DNA of 64,000 nucleotides from contig NVXV01000009.1 of NCBI GenBank assembly GCA_002734085.1, positions 5,291-69,290 on the forward strand. Reading direction: 5' to 3'. The notes below the pieces were generated by a model. It worked only from the letters and a program-made list of their open reading frames with translations. It did not search any database and had not been told where the DNA came from. Made by a program: the position numbers and the translations under genes. Positions 9,368 through 17,448 of this stretch are shown in pieces. Numbering within the stretch: the stretch's first letter is position 1; the number at the start of each line of letters is the position of its first letter. This DNA is from Fluviicola sp. (lineage in GTDB: Bacteria > Bacteroidota > Bacteroidia > Flavobacteriales_D > Crocinitomicaceae).

Positions 9368-10657
9368 TTAACTAACAATACTATCATTTGCATCGTCCAA
9401 AATATCATCATCAAACGAATCCAAATAAATCTGTGTAGTCTTTAAATCAGAATGTCCTAAACCTTCAGCAATTACAGAAACGGGTATCATTTTTCTCTTT
9501 GCAATGGTCGCCCATGAATGACGTGCGTAGTAGGAGGTAATCCCCTCTTTAATTCCAGCCTTTTCTCCGATCTGTCGAATTCTTTTGTTGATTCTTTGCC
9601 TTTTTTTGGAATATCGTTTAAACCCAGAAGAAGAAGCTTCATAGCCAATTGGGAATAATAATTCATTATCTTTCTTTTCAGCGATATTATATTTGTTCAG
9701 TATAGCTATTGATTCTGAAGTTAGTTTAATAGAGTATTGTCTACCGTTTTTACTTCTTGTGTAGACCATTCTTCCAGAGATTAATTCTCCGTTTTTATAT
9801 TTTGATTCAATGATTTGTTTTTTCTTGAGTTGAGCAATATCTACTAAATTAATACCCATGTTATTGAACATGAACATGAAGTAATTTCGAGCATCCCAAT
9901 GAGCGGATCGTTCTTTCAATTGAAGCGCTCTTATTTTTGCAATATCCTCCATACGTAAAGCCCGTTTCTTGGTGTTTTTAGCTTTTGGAATCTTATATTT
10001 TGGAAAAGGGTTTAACTCCGCAGGAATTACACCTTCTTGAATGGCTTCTCTGAATAGCGTTTTAATAGGGCGTAAATAAGCGCTGATGGTATTTGGTTTA
10101 TTACCTCTTCCAACACAGTATGCAGTAAAATTTTTAAGGAAGACTAGATCTATTTCAACAAAAAGAATGTCTTCTGTACCTGTAAAACGTTTTAGTGTAT
10201 TGAGACTTGTATTTATTGCAAAAGCATATCCATTCTTATTTGATTCCCTCAATCTTTCAAGTTTGCCTTTTGAATAGTCGACAATAGAGGCAGAGTTTAA
10301 TTTTTTCGAAATAAAACGTTCTCTCTTTCTTTGACTTGTATTATTATTAGAGAGTATTTCAGCTTGAATTCGCTGCTTTAATTCACTAACATCCATCGAA
10401 TCAACTTCAATTTTGTTATTAATGAGGTACATTTCTGCTTTTGAAAGTTGTGATCGTATTTTTGCAGTTATACGCTTGTGATTCGTTATTGATTTGACTT
10501 CTATTGTTGAATCTTTCCAACTGTCATCTTTCACTGAGTAATTCAATGAGATAGTACGGGTTTTAGAGTTGTGATTGATAACCAACACAATTGGAAATGA
10601 TCCATCTTTCTTTTGACTTGCTTTTCTTCTATCTAATTTAACTTTTACTTTTGCCAT
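9368..10657 (-). CDS. Tyrosine recombinase (island integrase)
   Basis: This 429-residue protein has an N-terminal arm-type DNA-binding region (VKVKLDRRKASQKKDG, residues 3-18), a SAM-like core-binding domain (about 110-210) and a C-terminal catalytic domain. The latter ends with YYARHSWAT (the His-x-x-Arg-like box II, near residue 380) and LGHSDLKTTQIYL (the final His and the nucleophilic Tyr near 409). This is the common integrase type of Bacteroidota conjugative and genomic islands. The gene faces away from the tRNA-Arg fragment 140 bp upstream, as expected for an integrase next to its attachment site. It lacks the extra helix of integron integrases as far as can be judged, so it is unlikely to be IntI. 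Confidence 0.92.
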   Translation of the reverse strand: MAKVKVKLDRRKASQKKDGSFPIVLVINHNSKTRTISLNYSVKDDSWKDSTIEVKSITNHKRITAKIRSQLSKAEMYLINNKIEVDSMDVSELKQRIQAEILSNNNTSQRKRERFISKKLNSASIVDYSKGKLERLRESNKNGYAFAINTSLNTLKRFTGTEDILFVEIDLVFLKNFTAYCVGRGNKPNTISAYLRPIKTLFREAIQEGVIPAELNPFPKYKIPKAKNTKKRALRMEDIAKIRALQLKERSAHWDARNYFMFMFNNMGINLVDIAQLKKKQIIESKYKNGELISGRMVYTRSKNGRQYSIKLTSESIAILNKYNIAEKKDNELLFPIGYEASSSGFKRYSKKRQRINKRIRQIGEKAGIKEGITSYYARHSWATIAKRKMIPVSVIAEGLGHSDLKTTQIYLDSFDDDILDDANDSIVS

Positions 10658-10670
10658 AATTTTTAAAATT

Positions 10671-10689
10671 TGCGTGCTTTTTTGCGTGC
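10671..10689 (+). repeat. Two TTGCGTGC repeats 11 bp apart upstream of integrase
   Basis: TTGCGTGC occurs at 10671-10678 and again at 10682-10689, each followed by TTT, so the repeat period is 11 bp, about one helical turn. The site lies between the integrase start and the tRNA attachment site. This placement and helical phasing suit an arm-type integrase or excisionase binding site, although two short copies can also arise by chance. Confidence 0.35.
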
Positions 10690-10799
10690 TTTTTGATCTA
10701 AAATAGGCTCAAAAAGTTCAAAATGAAAATTAAGTTATTCACAAAACCCTTTATATATAACGATTTTAGGTGTTTTTTATTACATATTGATTTTTATAA

Positions 10800-10848
10800 C
10801 ACCTGCCTTCTAAGCAGACGGTCACAGGTTCGAATCCTGTCGCGATCA
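10800..10848 (+). other. 3' half of tRNA-Arg(TCT), attachment site of the island
   Basis: The sequence contains the anticodon stem-loop (CTGC, loop CTTCTAA with anticodon TCT, GCAG), a short variable loop, a perfect T arm (ACAGG, TTCGAAT, CCTGT), the 3' acceptor strand CGCGATC and discriminator A. The D arm and the 5' acceptor strand (expected GATCGCG) are absent: the upstream bases are AT-rich integrase-leader sequence. It is therefore not a functional tRNA but the duplicated 3' end left at one junction of an integrated element. The intact tRNA-Arg should lie at the other junction, to the left of this window. Confidence 0.85.
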
Positions 10849-10850
10849 CG

Positions 10851-10885
10851 AAAAACCCTGTAAACTATTGATTTACAGGGTTTTT
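10851..10885 (+). terminator. Intrinsic terminator after tRNA-Arg fragment
   Basis: A 14-bp perfect stem (AAAAACCCTGTAAA and its complement) with loop CTATTGA is followed by a T run. It starts 2-3 bases after the tRNA end, so it is probably the original tRNA-Arg terminator. This places the uninterrupted chromosome to the right of the attachment site. Confidence 0.85.
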
Positions 10886-11070
10886 TAATTTTACTACCCA
10901 ACATATTCCCAACATCAAAGTTACCTCCTTTTTTTCCGAAGCCCTCGAATAAACCCGAATAGACTTACAAGCCTTTGACGTTCATAGTTTTTTTGCTCTC
11001 TCTGCTTTCTATAAAATTACATATTAAGTTTGACAGCGTGAATATATGAACGCTAATTATTAAGCTGTAT

Positions 11071-11445
11071 TCAATATAGAATATCTGTTTGATCTAAAGA
11101 TTTAATTTCTTTTGAATCGCATTTAAGATTAGGCCTATAGCCGTTTTCAATATACTCGGTTCTACAAATAGTGTCTTTAATCGAATAGACACAAACGCTA
11201 TATGTTCCTTCAGCTCCACTATTAAATCTATATTGGATTTTATTATGTCTTTTTAAGTCATTACTTGTGACTACCTCAATATTTAACTCTGTCTGAAATT
11301 CAATCTTTTCAATTCCTTTTTTATCTATAACATCCATTGTTACAATAACATCATTTCCATTGCCTATTATAATTTTTTTATCAGAATTACAGGCTGAAAT
11401 GAATGCAATAAGAAGTAATACAAAGAGTAAATTAATTTTATTCAT
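11071..11445 (-). CDS. Small lipoprotein, function unknown
   Basis: The 124-residue protein has a signal peptide with lipobox ISAC (Cys 19). The mature part is about 105 residues, probably beta-rich, with two Cys late in the chain (CVYSIKDTICR). I recognise no family. It is the first gene to the right of the tRNA terminator and is followed, in its own direction, by a near-palindrome at 11035-11054 (AGCGT ... ACGCT). Confidence 0.6.
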   Translation of the reverse strand: MNKINLLFVLLLIAFISACNSDKKIIIGNGNDVIVTMDVIDKKGIEKIEFQTELNIEVVTSNDLKRHNKIQYRFNSGAEGTYSVCVYSIKDTICRTEYIENGYRPNLKCDSKEIKSLDQTDILY

Positions 11446-11533
11446 TATCGATTTGTGTTAATCAAGAAAGGCTCTAAATTATATTGTCACCACTATGAAT
11501 ATACATAAAATACCTAAAGATTTAATAAAGCAA

Positions 11534-12745
11534 TTAGCTTGTTTTAAGCTTCTTGAACAAAAGAACAATACTTAATACTAACAAAGCACCTAGACCTATG
11601 TAAAACATGTTTTCAATTAACAGTTTTAGACCTTTCTCCATATAGGAAAAAGCATACCCAATCCCTATTGAAAAAAGAGCAACTGATCCGTAGGCAATAC
11701 CTAAGAACTTTTGATTAATTGATCTGGCAATGGAAGAATCAACTAATGGTGCAATAAGTAAATCGGCAAAAGTGTATGCAAATAATGCTATAATGGTAAT
11801 AACACTAGTTGAAATTGAATCCTCACTATAAAGGAAATAAGAAAGACCAAAAGAAATCAAGGTCATAACAACTGAAATAGTCAGTTTAGTGATATTATCA
11901 TAATGTTTTTTTGACCAAATAATCACTAGATAAATTCCAATAATCATGTAAAAAATAACACTTAATTGTTCAACCCAATAGTGAGGTATGGTATATGTAC
12001 CAAAGTCAATTTCCCAATAAAGTGAGTCGATTTCATAATATGTAATCCTCCACGTAAAACAAAAGATTGCGAAAAGAGAAAAAACTAAAGCATAACGCTT
12101 AAGGTTGATAGCATTAAGAATCGATTTTCTTTCTGGGATTGATTCTTCTGAAATATGCACTGGTTTTTTAGTAAGTAGAAGTATTAAACTTGATAATACC
12201 ATAGAAAGACCAACTGTAAGAAAACCGTACTCAATACCATAATAATATGCAATTAGCCCTACTGCGTATGCTCCAAAGAAAGATCCAATGTTGATGAATA
12301 GATATAACAATAAGAAACTAGAGTCAAGAAGTCTAGGATCATGGAGATACAGTTTTGCATAAATAGCCTTTAAATTGGATTTGAACAAACCGCAACCAAT
12401 AATGAATAAAACTATCGGAATATATGGATAGATTGTTGAATCAAAGAAAAAAAGAATTGAACCAAGGAACATAAATATACCTCCAGTGATTACCGTTCTT
12501 TTGTTACCAAGTAGTAAATCACCAAGTACTCCTCCTAAAAGATAAGCTATAGCTAACCCTAATGCTATCCAGAAAAATAGACTATCCAGATCATACGAAC
12601 TAGAATCGTCTAATTGATCGGTAAACAAAAGAAAAAGTATTGATCTCCAACCGTAATAAGCTAATTTTTGAAAAGTCATGGAACTAGCATAACTAAACGT
12701 TTGTAGCATATGTTTTGGTCTTGTTGTTATTTCAGTTGTCGGCAT
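11534..12745 (-). CDS. POT/MFS-like membrane transporter
   Basis: This 403-residue protein consists almost entirely of membrane helices, about 11-12 of them. The segment GGVLGDLLLGNKRTVITGG (about residues 68-86) matches the loop 2-3 signature of major facilitator and proton-dependent oligopeptide (POT) transporters, and CGLFKSNLKAIYAKLY resembles the POT helix-4 region. It is shorter than typical bacterial POT proteins of around 450-500 residues. Its substrate cannot be read from the sequence. It stands alone with spacers of about 90 bp on both sides, unlike the small secreted proteins around it. Confidence 0.65.
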   Translation of the reverse strand: MPTTEITTRPKHMLQTFSYASSMTFQKLAYYGWRSILFLLFTDQLDDSSSYDLDSLFFWIALGLAIAYLLGGVLGDLLLGNKRTVITGGIFMFLGSILFFFDSTIYPYIPIVLFIIGCGLFKSNLKAIYAKLYLHDPRLLDSSFLLLYLFINIGSFFGAYAVGLIAYYYGIEYGFLTVGLSMVLSSLILLLTKKPVHISEESIPERKSILNAINLKRYALVFSLFAIFCFTWRITYYEIDSLYWEIDFGTYTIPHYWVEQLSVIFYMIIGIYLVIIWSKKHYDNITKLTISVVMTLISFGLSYFLYSEDSISTSVITIIALFAYTFADLLIAPLVDSSIARSINQKFLGIAYGSVALFSIGIGYAFSYMEKGLKLLIENMFYIGLGALLVLSIVLLFKKLKTS

Positions 12746-12841
12746 TTATTCGGAATTACATAAACTTAATAGTCTTTGTTGGTTTAGGGTTGTTATACAA
12801 TGTTTTTTTCATTTTTAGTAAGCTAACTATAAAGTTACACA

Positions 12842-13495
12842 TCAGATGAAAAAAAAGAGTCTCGATAAAAATATTATTCCCACAACTGCTAATACAAAAT
12901 AGAGAAATTTAGAGATGTCCTTCATTTCCATTCCTTCTTTTAGGACAAGCTCTTGGAAAGATGAAGAAACCAACATTAAAATTGAAGCTAGCAGAATTGT
13001 TCCTGTAGATAACAATACTCCTTTTCCAAATCCAAAGATAAGTTGTCCACTTTGAAGAAGCTCCTTAATGTCTATTATGAATAAGATATTCCAAAGAAGG
13101 ATTATTGCAATTACAAATGGAGTTTTTAAAGGAAAGCCCCCTTTTTTTTGAGTTGCCTCTATTTCTTGAGAATTTAGACTCTCAGCATTAGGATTTATAT
13201 TGAGAAATCCAGTTTGTTTAATCTCTTCAATCAGATCTATTGGGTTTCTGAAGGTCCAAAACACAACATGTTCTTTATATGAATCGACTTTATGATTTAT
13301 CTTAATTCCCTGACCAATTACAGGTAGGGATTTGTAGACTTCAATAGATTTAATGTCTGAGGGTTGAAAAATAAATTTGCCAATAATTATCACATTTAAT
13401 GTTAACTTGGACTGGGTCACATTTAAGGAGGCAAAAGGCCAGGTTGCATTAGCTCTTCCAATTCTTGCTCCTCCTGTTTCATCTACTGTATTCAT
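12842..13495 (-). CDS. Membrane protein with PH-like N-terminal domain
   Basis: The 217-residue protein begins with a beta-rich soluble region (residues 1-100) with the pattern GGARIGRANATWPFASL, LNVIIIGKFIFQPSDIKSIE and GQGIKINH, like a pleckstrin-homology-type fold. It ends with three hydrophobic helices (about 124-142, 158-176, 196-215). I have no function for it. Its start is 40 bp from an attC-like repeat (13535-13645), in the position expected of a cassette gene. Confidence 0.6.
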   Translation of the reverse strand: MNTVDETGGARIGRANATWPFASLNVTQSKLTLNVIIIGKFIFQPSDIKSIEVYKSLPVIGQGIKINHKVDSYKEHVVFWTFRNPIDLIEEIKQTGFLNINPNAESLNSQEIEATQKKGGFPLKTPFVIAIILLWNILFIIDIKELLQSGQLIFGFGKGVLLSTGTILLASILMLVSSSFQELVLKEGMEMKDISKFLYFVLAVVGIIFLSRLFFFI

Positions 13496-13534
13496 AGTAA
13501 TTAGGAATTATAGGTCTTCGGAGCAAACAGCAGT

Positions 13535-13645
13535 GCTAAACTAATTCAGCTCTAATGTTTGCACGTCTAAGCCGCCTAAATTTACAATTAAATTTTGAAA
13601 TCGTGATTCATTGTGGCTTTATTTCTAGACTGATTTAGTTACTAA
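13535..13645 (-). repeat. attC-like inverted repeat, copy 1 (diverged)
   Basis: Read on the minus strand, this begins TTAGTAAC and ends GTTTAGC. Its ends can pair imperfectly (AACTAAATCAGTCT with the complement of AGCTGAATTAGTTT). Its middle contains ATTTAATTGTAAATTT, also found in the copies at 17354-17448 and 18276-18410, plus a shared block around GTCTAG and AAGCC. It follows the 100-residue gene and precedes the 217-residue gene. The 100-residue gene has GTTATTAA upstream (14035-14028), one base different from the complement of the repeat's first core. Confidence 0.45.
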
Positions 13646-13706
13646 TTCAATTAAGACGAATATAAAAAGTAAGTTGAGTTTTTTCATTTTTATGTGCTTT
13701 TAATGA

Positions 13707-14009
13707 TTACCGTGGTCCTTTATCATGGTAAGTGCCTGCTTTACCACTTGCAATAGATTCGACTTCAAGAATTGCTGAGCTCCTAAAATGGCCTTTTCCA
13801 CAGTACGTGATAACCGCTACAGGCTTATTGTTTTCATAGATGATATCACCTTTCAAATTATTCTCATCAAAACGGAGTGCATCTTTAATATGATAACCTG
13901 AACCGTAAAGCCACCATGATTTTTTAATTTCATTATTACTGATTCTTTGAGCACAACTAAATAACACAACTAACAAAGACAAAGTCAAATACCTTAAAGA
14001 TAGTTTCAT
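13707..14009 (-). CDS. Small lipoprotein, function unknown
   Basis: The 100-residue protein has a signal peptide with lipobox LFSC (Cys 19). The mature part has about 80 residues and no recognised motif. It is followed by attC-like copy 1 and is preceded by a GTTATTAA core-like site 19 bp upstream of the start. It can be read as the single gene of an integron-type cassette, with the reservations given for the repeat. Confidence 0.55.
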   Translation of the reverse strand: MKLSLRYLTLSLLVVLFSCAQRISNNEIKKSWWLYGSGYHIKDALRFDENNLKGDIIYENNKPVAVITYCGKGHFRSSAILEVESIASGKAGTYHDKGPR

Positions 14010-14046
14010 AATATTTTAGTTCATTAGTTAATAACTATTCGTTTGT

Positions 14047-14856
14047 CTAATTATCACTCTCTAAATCTTTTGCGTAAGCGTTATCTTCTTCATGATTACT
14101 TAACTTTAGAGCTTTTAAAACTACATGTCCAATGACTGGATTGTTTCGGTACTTGATTAGATAGGGCTTTAGTACCATCTTTTGAAAAAGCATTGCTTGA
14201 ATCAAATATTTTTTGTGTTCGTCATCCCAAGTACTGAACTTTGTTGTCATTTTTCCTTGAAATTTTTTATCAGGATTATATTGAGCCAGACATCTAATAG
14301 CTATGATCTGTCGATCTATATTGTCTGAATCGATATTCTCCCAGCAGATCGATTTAAAAGCAGTGTGATCTTCTTGTGATAAGTTGGATATATACATGTT
14401 TTTAATAGGACCATCCTTCAAAGAGACTAAGAAATCGAAAATAGAGGAAAAATATTTTCTATCATTAGTCTGCATTAAGATGTTTGCTATGAACGATTTG
14501 TTTAATATTGGATTTACTGAATTAAGTCTCTCGTTAAGTTGTTCATTATAACTGGTGTCTCCCGCAACATAAATCAGTTGATAAGCGAATAGCCTTTCCA
14601 GTGTGTCATTTGAATAGAATAGCTTTGAATCTACATAATTATAAACTTTACATTTGGATAGGTTCAGTTCTTCATTTTTATAGCCGTATAAAAAAAGATC
14701 TCCAGAAACTTTAAAGTAAGCTTCAGGTTCGATAGAGTCCAAAGAACAAAACGTTTCTATTCGGTTTTCTAAGCGTTCCGGTAAATTACAAGACTGTGCA
14801 TCGCATATGCTAGAAGATGTAATCAAAAAGATAAGTGTTATGAGCGTTGATTTCAT
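14047..14856 (-). CDS. Secreted protein, possibly HEAT-like, function unknown
   Basis: I place the start at 14856 because the protein from there begins with a clear signal peptide (MKSTLITLIFLITSSSICDAQ); an in-frame ATG at 14889 would add 11 residues and overlap the upstream gene. The mature protein is about 250 residues, with helical segments (for example residues 150-230 with IAIRCLAQYNP) that resemble HEAT-type repeats. No enzyme motif is visible. It forms a tight group with the next two upstream genes. Confidence 0.6.
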   Translation of the reverse strand: MKSTLITLIFLITSSSICDAQSCNLPERLENRIETFCSLDSIEPEAYFKVSGDLFLYGYKNEELNLSKCKVYNYVDSKLFYSNDTLERLFAYQLIYVAGDTSYNEQLNERLNSVNPILNKSFIANILMQTNDRKYFSSIFDFLVSLKDGPIKNMYISNLSQEDHTAFKSICWENIDSDNIDRQIIAIRCLAQYNPDKKFQGKMTTKFSTWDDEHKKYLIQAMLFQKMVLKPYLIKYRNNPVIGHVVLKALKLSNHEEDNAYAKDLESDN

Positions 14857-14878
14857 GGGAAAAAGAAGAATGAAAAGT

Positions 14879-15070
14879 TTAGTTCTCATGTGCTTTATTA
14901 TTAATGCTAATTATTAAGAAAACAATTCCAGCAATAAAGAGTCCAATTCCCAAAGATAAACAAATCGTGCTTACTGGATGTCCAAGTTTAGTGGTCCATG
15001 CAAAAGCATTTAATATCCATCCTAAAATAATTGTTAAAATAGAGAGTACTATTTTTACTCCTCTTTTCAT
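14879..15070 (-). CDS. Small two-helix membrane protein
   Basis: The 63-residue protein has two hydrophobic helices (about residues 6-25 and 33-55) and short charged ends. Its start overlaps the end of the DUF2071 gene by 4 bp, so the two are probably translationally coupled. No function is recognised. Confidence 0.5.
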   Translation of the reverse strand: MKRGVKIVLSILTIILGWILNAFAWTTKLGHPVSTICLSLGIGLFIAGIVFLIISINNKAHEN

Positions 15071-15822
15071 ATTCTGCTACTATTTGTAATACATATCATT
15101 CTATTTTTCTTTTTTGCCCAAGCTATAACCTGAACGCCTGTTGAATAGTGTTTTTCATCTGGACTATTATTTAATAGCTTTTCAAATCTTGGATAACTTA
15201 TTTCAAGTTCATTTAGTTGCACTTTATATAACGGCCATTCAATGTGATGAATTTGAAATTCATTAATATATTTCCCTGAGTCCTGAAATAAAGCAAATCT
15301 TTCAACTAGCCAATGATCCAAATCACGTTTTTCTTCAATTTTATCTCCCACAAAGTAAGACATTTTAAAGGAGTCTATCATTTTTCTATTCACGGAATTG
15401 AAACCATTAATTTTTCTTGACATCGTTGAAAACCTATAAGGTAAATCAGATACGCTTTTTGCGATATTACAGGATAGTCTTTTAGCTCCTTCAATGCTTA
15501 AAAAATAGACACCTGATTTGCCATTGTATTTCACATATGTACGAATATTTATTTCTGGAAAGTTTGAAATCAAAGATGCTGATGGCAGAGATTTTGGTCT
15601 TATTTTTTCCATATCAAATGCAACTAAAGAAACCCAAGGCTTACCTTCAAATAAGTCTATTTCAAGATCTGGATGAACTAAATTTGATAATTCATCAAAA
15701 TCAACTTGCCAATGAAGAAAAATTGAATTATTCCATTCCTGATAATACTTCCACTTATCTTGTGATAATGGCCAAGGACGATGATGGGTAATGTTTAATA
15801 TTTCTTTAGTAGTTAACTTCAT
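15067..15822 (-). CDS. DUF2071 (YqjF-like) protein
   Basis: The 251-residue protein matches the DUF2071 pattern: HRPWPLSQDKWKYYQEW near the N-terminus, HWQVDFDELSNLVHPDLEIDLFEGKPWVSLVAF in the first 70 residues (shown here as landmark only in part: HPDLEIDLFEGKPWVSL), then FPEINIRTYV and GVYFLSIEGAKRLS. The family is distantly related to acetoacetate decarboxylase, but its activity is uncharacterised. There is no signal peptide, so it is probably cytoplasmic. It overlaps the following 63-residue membrane protein gene by 4 bp. Confidence 0.75.
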   Translation of the reverse strand: MKLTTKEILNITHHRPWPLSQDKWKYYQEWNNSIFLHWQVDFDELSNLVHPDLEIDLFEGKPWVSLVAFDMEKIRPKSLPSASLISNFPEINIRTYVKYNGKSGVYFLSIEGAKRLSCNIAKSVSDLPYRFSTMSRKINGFNSVNRKMIDSFKMSYFVGDKIEEKRDLDHWLVERFALFQDSGKYINEFQIHHIEWPLYKVQLNELEISYPRFEKLLNNSPDEKHYSTGVQVIAWAKKKNRMICITNSSRI

Positions 15823-15884
15823 TTATTTATTCTATTGTTCAATGTGTTTGTCATAGCTATACCGTGTTGAGCAAGTTGTTTTTC

Positions 15885-16766
15885 TTATATATTATACTCT
15901 TCGGGATTAATTTCAATCTTTTCAAATTGGCCTGAGTCAATTAGAATTTGGTTAATTCTATTAATATCTTCTTGATTCTTTTCTCCAAGGATAAATATCA
16001 TGTCCCAAATATCTTTCGTAATTGTTATTTTTCCGCTAGAGGACTTCAAATGAATCCATATTTCGTCATTCATCCAAACATCAGATATGTCATCAAGTGA
16101 AAATCCATTTTTTCCTAACACGCTAATTAGTTTCTTCATGAAACTATCTGCATTTCCAATTTTTACAAACTCGATCAATTGTTCTTTTGAATTGTATGCG
16201 GGTCTTAGTTTATAACTATAGTTAAGATTTTTTTGAAGACCATTTTTATCAAAAAACTCTAGTTTATAATTGGTAGCTAAACATTCAAAAGTTTCGTCCT
16301 TGAAGAAGAAAATATAATGTCTATTAACATTCTGTTTGTTATTTAATTGAACTACTGGGTCAGGAAGACTTTTATCTAACCCACTTCTTATTTCATAGAA
16401 CTCTCCCCAAGGTAATTCGTTCGGATTTATTCTATATTGTCCAAAGAAATAACCTTTATCATTACATGTATTCAACGAATAAATAGAGCAATTTTTAAAA
16501 GTGATTTTGACTTTATCTCCTTCTATAAATTCATCAAACTGGAAATGATTAACAAGCATTTCTACTACTAAATCATCAACAACAACTTTTAATTGAATCT
16601 CAGGAGATACTGGGTCCGCGTTCCAATCAGTTGTAATTTTTATATAATCAATTTTACTTTCTGGTTTATGGAAGTCGAACCTTTTCTTACGGTTGAATAT
16701 GTTAGTTAACCATTTCAATATTTGGTTTATTTTATGAATTAAAGCGTTCTGATGCTCTTTTATCAC
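15885..16766 (-). CDS. Hypothetical protein, 293 residues
   Basis: No family is recognised. The N-terminal 30 residues are amphipathic and basic (IFNRKKRF), followed by a beta-rich middle with two Cys (NCSIYSLNTC). There is no signal peptide or membrane helix. It stands between spacers of 60-90 bp and has no clear partner. A cytoplasmic immunity-type role is possible from the neighbourhood but is not shown. Confidence 0.55.
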   Translation of the reverse strand: MIKEHQNALIHKINQILKWLTNIFNRKKRFDFHKPESKIDYIKITTDWNADPVSPEIQLKVVVDDLVVEMLVNHFQFDEFIEGDKVKITFKNCSIYSLNTCNDKGYFFGQYRINPNELPWGEFYEIRSGLDKSLPDPVVQLNNKQNVNRHYIFFFKDETFECLATNYKLEFFDKNGLQKNLNYSYKLRPAYNSKEQLIEFVKIGNADSFMKKLISVLGKNGFSLDDISDVWMNDEIWIHLKSSSGKITITKDIWDMIFILGEKNQEDINRINQILIDSGQFEKIEINPEEYNI

Positions 16767-16859
16767 TGCTACTCATAAATTTAGTGAATAATTTCACATA
16801 GTGATTGTCTATGTCTGGTTATTTTGTCATTAGAAATTCTATACTTTTAATTGATACTA

Positions 16860-17351
16860 CTAGTCTTTAGTTAACCAATCCCGAACCTTACGTTCAACCT
16901 GTCGGTTGAGCGGAATAAAAATCGATAGTGAAGAAATAATTATCCCAAAAATTAATACAAGCAATGACGCTGTAATTGAATTATTGATCAGAAACACAAT
17001 AATACTAGGTACTAAGCCTATCAGTACTGTTAAGATCAAAGGTTTGGTAATGTCTGCAGATACCTCAAGATATGAATGTCTATTATTTCCTTTTAATTTG
17101 AGTTGACACTTGATTTTCATCTCTACGTCTTGACCTCTACCTCTCAGGTAAACTGGTATTATCACGCTATATATATTAGAATCAAAATCATCTAAAAGTT
17201 CAGTACCGGGAGATTCAACATGTTTTCTCAGTCTTTCAAACTTATGTTGAAAGTTACGTTTTCCTAGTGATAATTGTGCTATGAGAATTTTCAAGGTAGT
17301 ATTTTGAATGAGTAAAAATGTTCTTTGGACCAGAATTCGAGAGGTATTCAA
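16860..17351 (-). pseudogene. Probable 5'-truncated membrane protein gene
   Basis: The open frame (up to 163 residues) runs from a TTG at 17351, directly after an in-frame TGA, and has no ATG before residue 80. Residues about 100-150 contain two membrane helices (LILTVLIGLVPSIIVFLI and SLLVLIFGIIISSLSIFI). The upstream DNA is an attC-like repeat that has lost its second arm (17354-17448). A deletion or recombination seems to have joined the repeat to the middle of this gene, removing its natural start. It may still be expressed from TTG. Confidence 0.45.
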
Positions 17352-17353
17352 TC

Positions 17354-17448
17354 AGCCAATTTACTTAAACACCTGAATAGTTCAAATTTACAATTAAATT
17401 TCTAAAACGCCGTTCATTGAGGCTTGATTGCTAGACCTGTGTTAGGGG
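17354..17448 (-). repeat. attC-like repeat, copy 2 (one arm lost)
   Basis: On the minus strand it starts CCCCTAAC followed by ACAGGTCTAGCAATCAAGCC, matching copy 3 almost base for base, and continues through the shared ATTTAATTGTAAATTT and CTATTCAGGTGTTTAAG. It lacks the closing GTTAGGG-type core. Its first core (CCCTAAC) is the exact complement of GTTAGGG at 18282-18276, located just upstream of the gene it follows. The last 11 codons of that gene are inside the repeat, which is common for integron cassettes. Confidence 0.6.

Larger units (their letters stand above)
1..10848. mobile_element. Right part of a tRNA-Arg integrated genomic island
   Basis: A tyrosine recombinase gene (9368-10657, minus) lies beside a 3' half of tRNA-Arg (10800-10848), which is followed by a strong hairpin terminator. 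A tRNA 3' half without its 5' half, next to an integrase, is the usual trace of site-specific integration into a tRNA gene. The tRNA fragment reads on the plus strand and is followed by what looks like the original tRNA terminator, so the flanking chromosome is to the right and the element extends left beyond the window. Its visible cargo is secreted proteins, a SIR2-HerA pair and a CoiA-like gene. The left end is not visible, so the extent is inferred. Confidence 0.55.

Noticed and set aside
9368-10657. Integron integrase as explanation for the attC-like sites
   Set aside because: The recombinase has the arm-binding N-terminus of island integrases and lies at a tRNA site, so it serves the island instead.
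10800-10848. A functional tRNA gene
   Set aside because: The D arm and the 5' acceptor strand are missing, so only the 3' half is present.
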